From: Flavobacteriales bacterium
GTDB taxonomy: Bacteria > Bacteroidota > Bacteroidia > Flavobacteriales > BACL11
Assembly: GCA_018695965.1 (NCBI GenBank)
Contig: JABHQB010000076.1
Coordinates: forward strand, 1 to 7,652
Direction of reading: 5' to 3'
Length of the DNA: 7,652 bases
This document shows positions 6,775 through 7,652 of the stretch, piece by piece. Position 1 is the stretch's first letter, and each line of letters begins with the position of its first letter. The notes below the pieces were generated by a model. That model did not search any database. It had not been told where the DNA came from and saw only the letters and a list, made by a program, of their open reading frames with translations. The position numbers and the translations under genes are program-made.

Positions 6775-7290
6775 ATGAAAACACTTATTGTATCTAGCTC
6801 TTTATCTCCAGAATCCAGATCATTTATTTTATGTAAAGAAGTATACAACAGACTTTCTGTGAAAGGAATAGAAGTTAAAATGATAGATGCTAGAGACATG
6901 GATTTAAGACCTTGTCATACAAAAATATCTGAAAGCATGACAGAATTAGATAATGAGGTAGATCATGCGGATAATATTATTATTGGCATGGGAGTACATT
7001 GTTATAGTATTAATGATGGACTAAAGATAATATTAGATAATTGCTTTGGAAAAGCAACTGGAAAATTCTTTGGAATTATTTGTGCCGCAGGAGGAGAAAG
7101 AAGTTATCTCTCTACACAACATCTAACGCAGATTTGTATGAATGAATGGAGAATGATTCAACTACCAAGAATTATCTATGCTACTGGTAAAGATTTTGAG
7201 GAAAACAAAGTAAATAATAAAGATCTATTAGAAAGATTAGATGTGTTTTCAGAAGAATTTAATACGATTGGTAAAAAACTCATTTCCTAA
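6775..7290 (+). CDS. NAD(P)H-dependent FMN reductase-like flavoprotein
   Basis: The 171-residue protein has a flavodoxin-like alpha/beta fold of the NADPH-dependent FMN reductase family. First comes strand KTLIVSSS (2-9) with a Ser-rich phosphate loop SSSLSPESRS (7-16), which should hold the FMN phosphate. Strand VKMIDARDMDL (34-44) follows, then ADNIIIGMGVHCYSINDGLK (65-84), the second flavin loop. After this come KFFGIICAAGGERSYLS (97-113) and PRIIYATG (131-138). Family members use NAD(P)H and bound flavin to reduce quinones, azo dyes, chromate or free FMN; nothing here identifies the substrate. The second loop reads VHCYSIND where many relatives have a Pro-x-Tyr pattern, so substrate handling may differ. 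It starts 12 nt after recQ with a weak AAGAG four bases before the ATG, so it is probably cotranscribed with recQ. No gene name is justified. Confidence 0.8.
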   Translation: MKTLIVSSSLSPESRSFILCKEVYNRLSVKGIEVKMIDARDMDLRPCHTKISESMTELDNEVDHADNIIIGMGVHCYSINDGLKIILDNCFGKATGKFFGIICAAGGERSYLSTQHLTQICMNEWRMIQLPRIIYATGKDFEENKVNNKDLLERLDVFSEEFNTIGKKLIS

Positions 7291-7291
7291 A

Positions 7292-7303
7292 TTTTCCGGA
7301 AAA
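7292..7303. repeat. Perfect 12-bp palindrome TTTTCCGGAAAA
   Basis: The palindrome begins two bases after the reductase stop codon, in the convergent 7291-7354 gap. It has no spacer, so as RNA it could form at most a 4-bp A-U stem with a CCGG loop, which is too weak for a terminator. It could be a protein-binding site or chance. Confidence 0.4.
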
Positions 7304-7308
7304 CATAT

Positions 7309-7347
7309 AACTTAATTGTATTAAAATATTCTTCTAATAAGTTTTTT
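7309..7347 (+). terminator. Weak intrinsic terminator candidate after the recQ-reductase unit
   Basis: AACTTA (7309-7314) can pair with TAAGTT (7338-7343). Two or three further A-U or G-U pairs are possible inside after a one-base bulge, and the stem is followed by a T-rich run (six Ts, G, four Ts to 7352). The stem is almost all A-U with a loop of about 16 nt, so it is weak. It lies in the only convergent gap long enough to hold a terminator, which is the main argument for it. Confidence 0.3.
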
Positions 7348-7354
7348 GTTTTAT

Positions 7355-7652
7355 TCATGATTTAGAAAAAAACATTTTAACAGAAGCAACGAACATAATA
7401 AAAGCAAATACTTTTCTTAGAGTTTGAGGATGAACTTGCATAGCTAGTTTAGATCCAAAATATCCTCCAAGAATAAAAGTAGTAGCAATTATTAAGGCGT
7501 AATTTATCTTTAAATTTCCACTCTGATAATAATTATAAGCTGCCAATATTCCAATAGGTGGTAGCATTACTGCCAAAGAAGTACCCTGTGCAGTAAGTTG
7601 ATCCATTCCTAAAAGGAGCATCATTAGAGGTATCATAATTAAACCACCTCCA
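7355..7652 (-). CDS. TauE/SafE-family (TSUP) membrane permease, C-terminal part
   Basis: The frame is open from the right edge to the TGA at 7357-7355, giving 98 visible residues; the true start lies beyond the window. The first visible residues, GGGLIMIPLMMLLLGMDQ, are the TSUP glycine-rich motif and its following helix, so the internal Met at 7636 is not the start. Next come the family motifs TAQGTSLAVMLPP, an AAYNYYQSGNL turn, a Gly-rich helix LGGYFGSKLA, and the closing LRKVFAFIMFVASVKMFF helix. TSUP proteins move sulfite, sulfoacetate, taurine-related or other small organic anions across the inner membrane; the substrate here is unknown. The stretch resembles one of the two repeats of a full-length (about 250-residue) member, or nearly all of a half-length (about 120-residue) member. 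It is convergent with the reductase gene. Confidence 0.8.
   Translation of the reverse strand, partial: GGGLIMIPLMMLLLGMDQLTAQGTSLAVMLPPIGILAAYNYYQSGNLKINYALIIATTFILGGYFGSKLAMQVHPQTLRKVFAFIMFVASVKMFFSKS

Noticed and set aside
7643..7652. GGAGGTGG on the minus strand as a Shine-Dalgarno site for a start at 7636
   Set aside because: These bases encode the conserved Gly-Gly-Gly motif of the TSUP family, so the coding region continues past the window edge.
1..7652. A hidden novel system, mobile element, CRISPR array, tRNA or riboswitch
   Set aside because: Coding density is nearly complete, every gene belongs to a recognisable family, and gaps (55, 71, 12 and 64 bp) are too short for structured RNAs of known kinds. 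I saw no direct repeat arrays, transposase motifs or attachment-site duplications.

Overview
This window looks like an ordinary chromosomal segment of a low-GC member of the Bacteroidota, most likely in or near the Flavobacteriia. Three things suggest this. A PorV/PorQ-type beta-barrel protein has a flavobacterial-style signal peptide (small residue, then Gln-Lys-Lys). RecQ carries the C-terminal helix-turn-helix extension seen in this phylum. The short intergenic gaps hold TAnnTTTG boxes, the Bacteroidota -7 promoter element, and most starts lack a Shine-Dalgarno sequence. All genes look like chromosomal housekeeping genes, and I see no mobile element, CRISPR array, RNA gene or defence system.

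Layout from left to right. (1) A PorV/PorQ-family outer-membrane protein on the minus strand, lacking only its last residues at the left edge (1-1015). (2) A 55-bp divergent promoter region. (3) pssA and purS on the plus strand, overlapping by 4 bp. (4) Converging on purS with a 1-bp gap, a tight minus-strand operon transcribed kdsD, tatC, lptB (4507 down to 2019), with a 3-nt gap and a 4-bp overlap between genes. (5) A 71-bp divergent gap. (6) recQ and, 12 nt later, a flavodoxin-fold NAD(P)H-dependent FMN reductase-like gene, both plus strand. (7) A 64-bp convergent gap with a weak terminator candidate. (8) The C-terminal part of a TauE/SafE-family (TSUP) permease on the minus strand, running off the right edge.

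The shared theme is envelope biogenesis. PssA makes phosphatidylserine, the precursor of phosphatidylethanolamine. KdsD makes arabinose 5-phosphate for the KDO of lipopolysaccharide. LptB powers lipopolysaccharide export. TatC moves folded proteins across the inner membrane, and the PorV/PorQ-type barrel sits in the outer membrane. PurS (purine synthesis) and RecQ (DNA repair) are unrelated housekeeping passengers. About 97 percent of the window is coding, and no stretch over 300 bases lacks a gene. I found no convincing undescribed system. The most useful leads are a Cys-containing extended periplasmic loop in TatC, a possible half-length TSUP transporter, purS separated from other pur genes, and very compact gene junctions.
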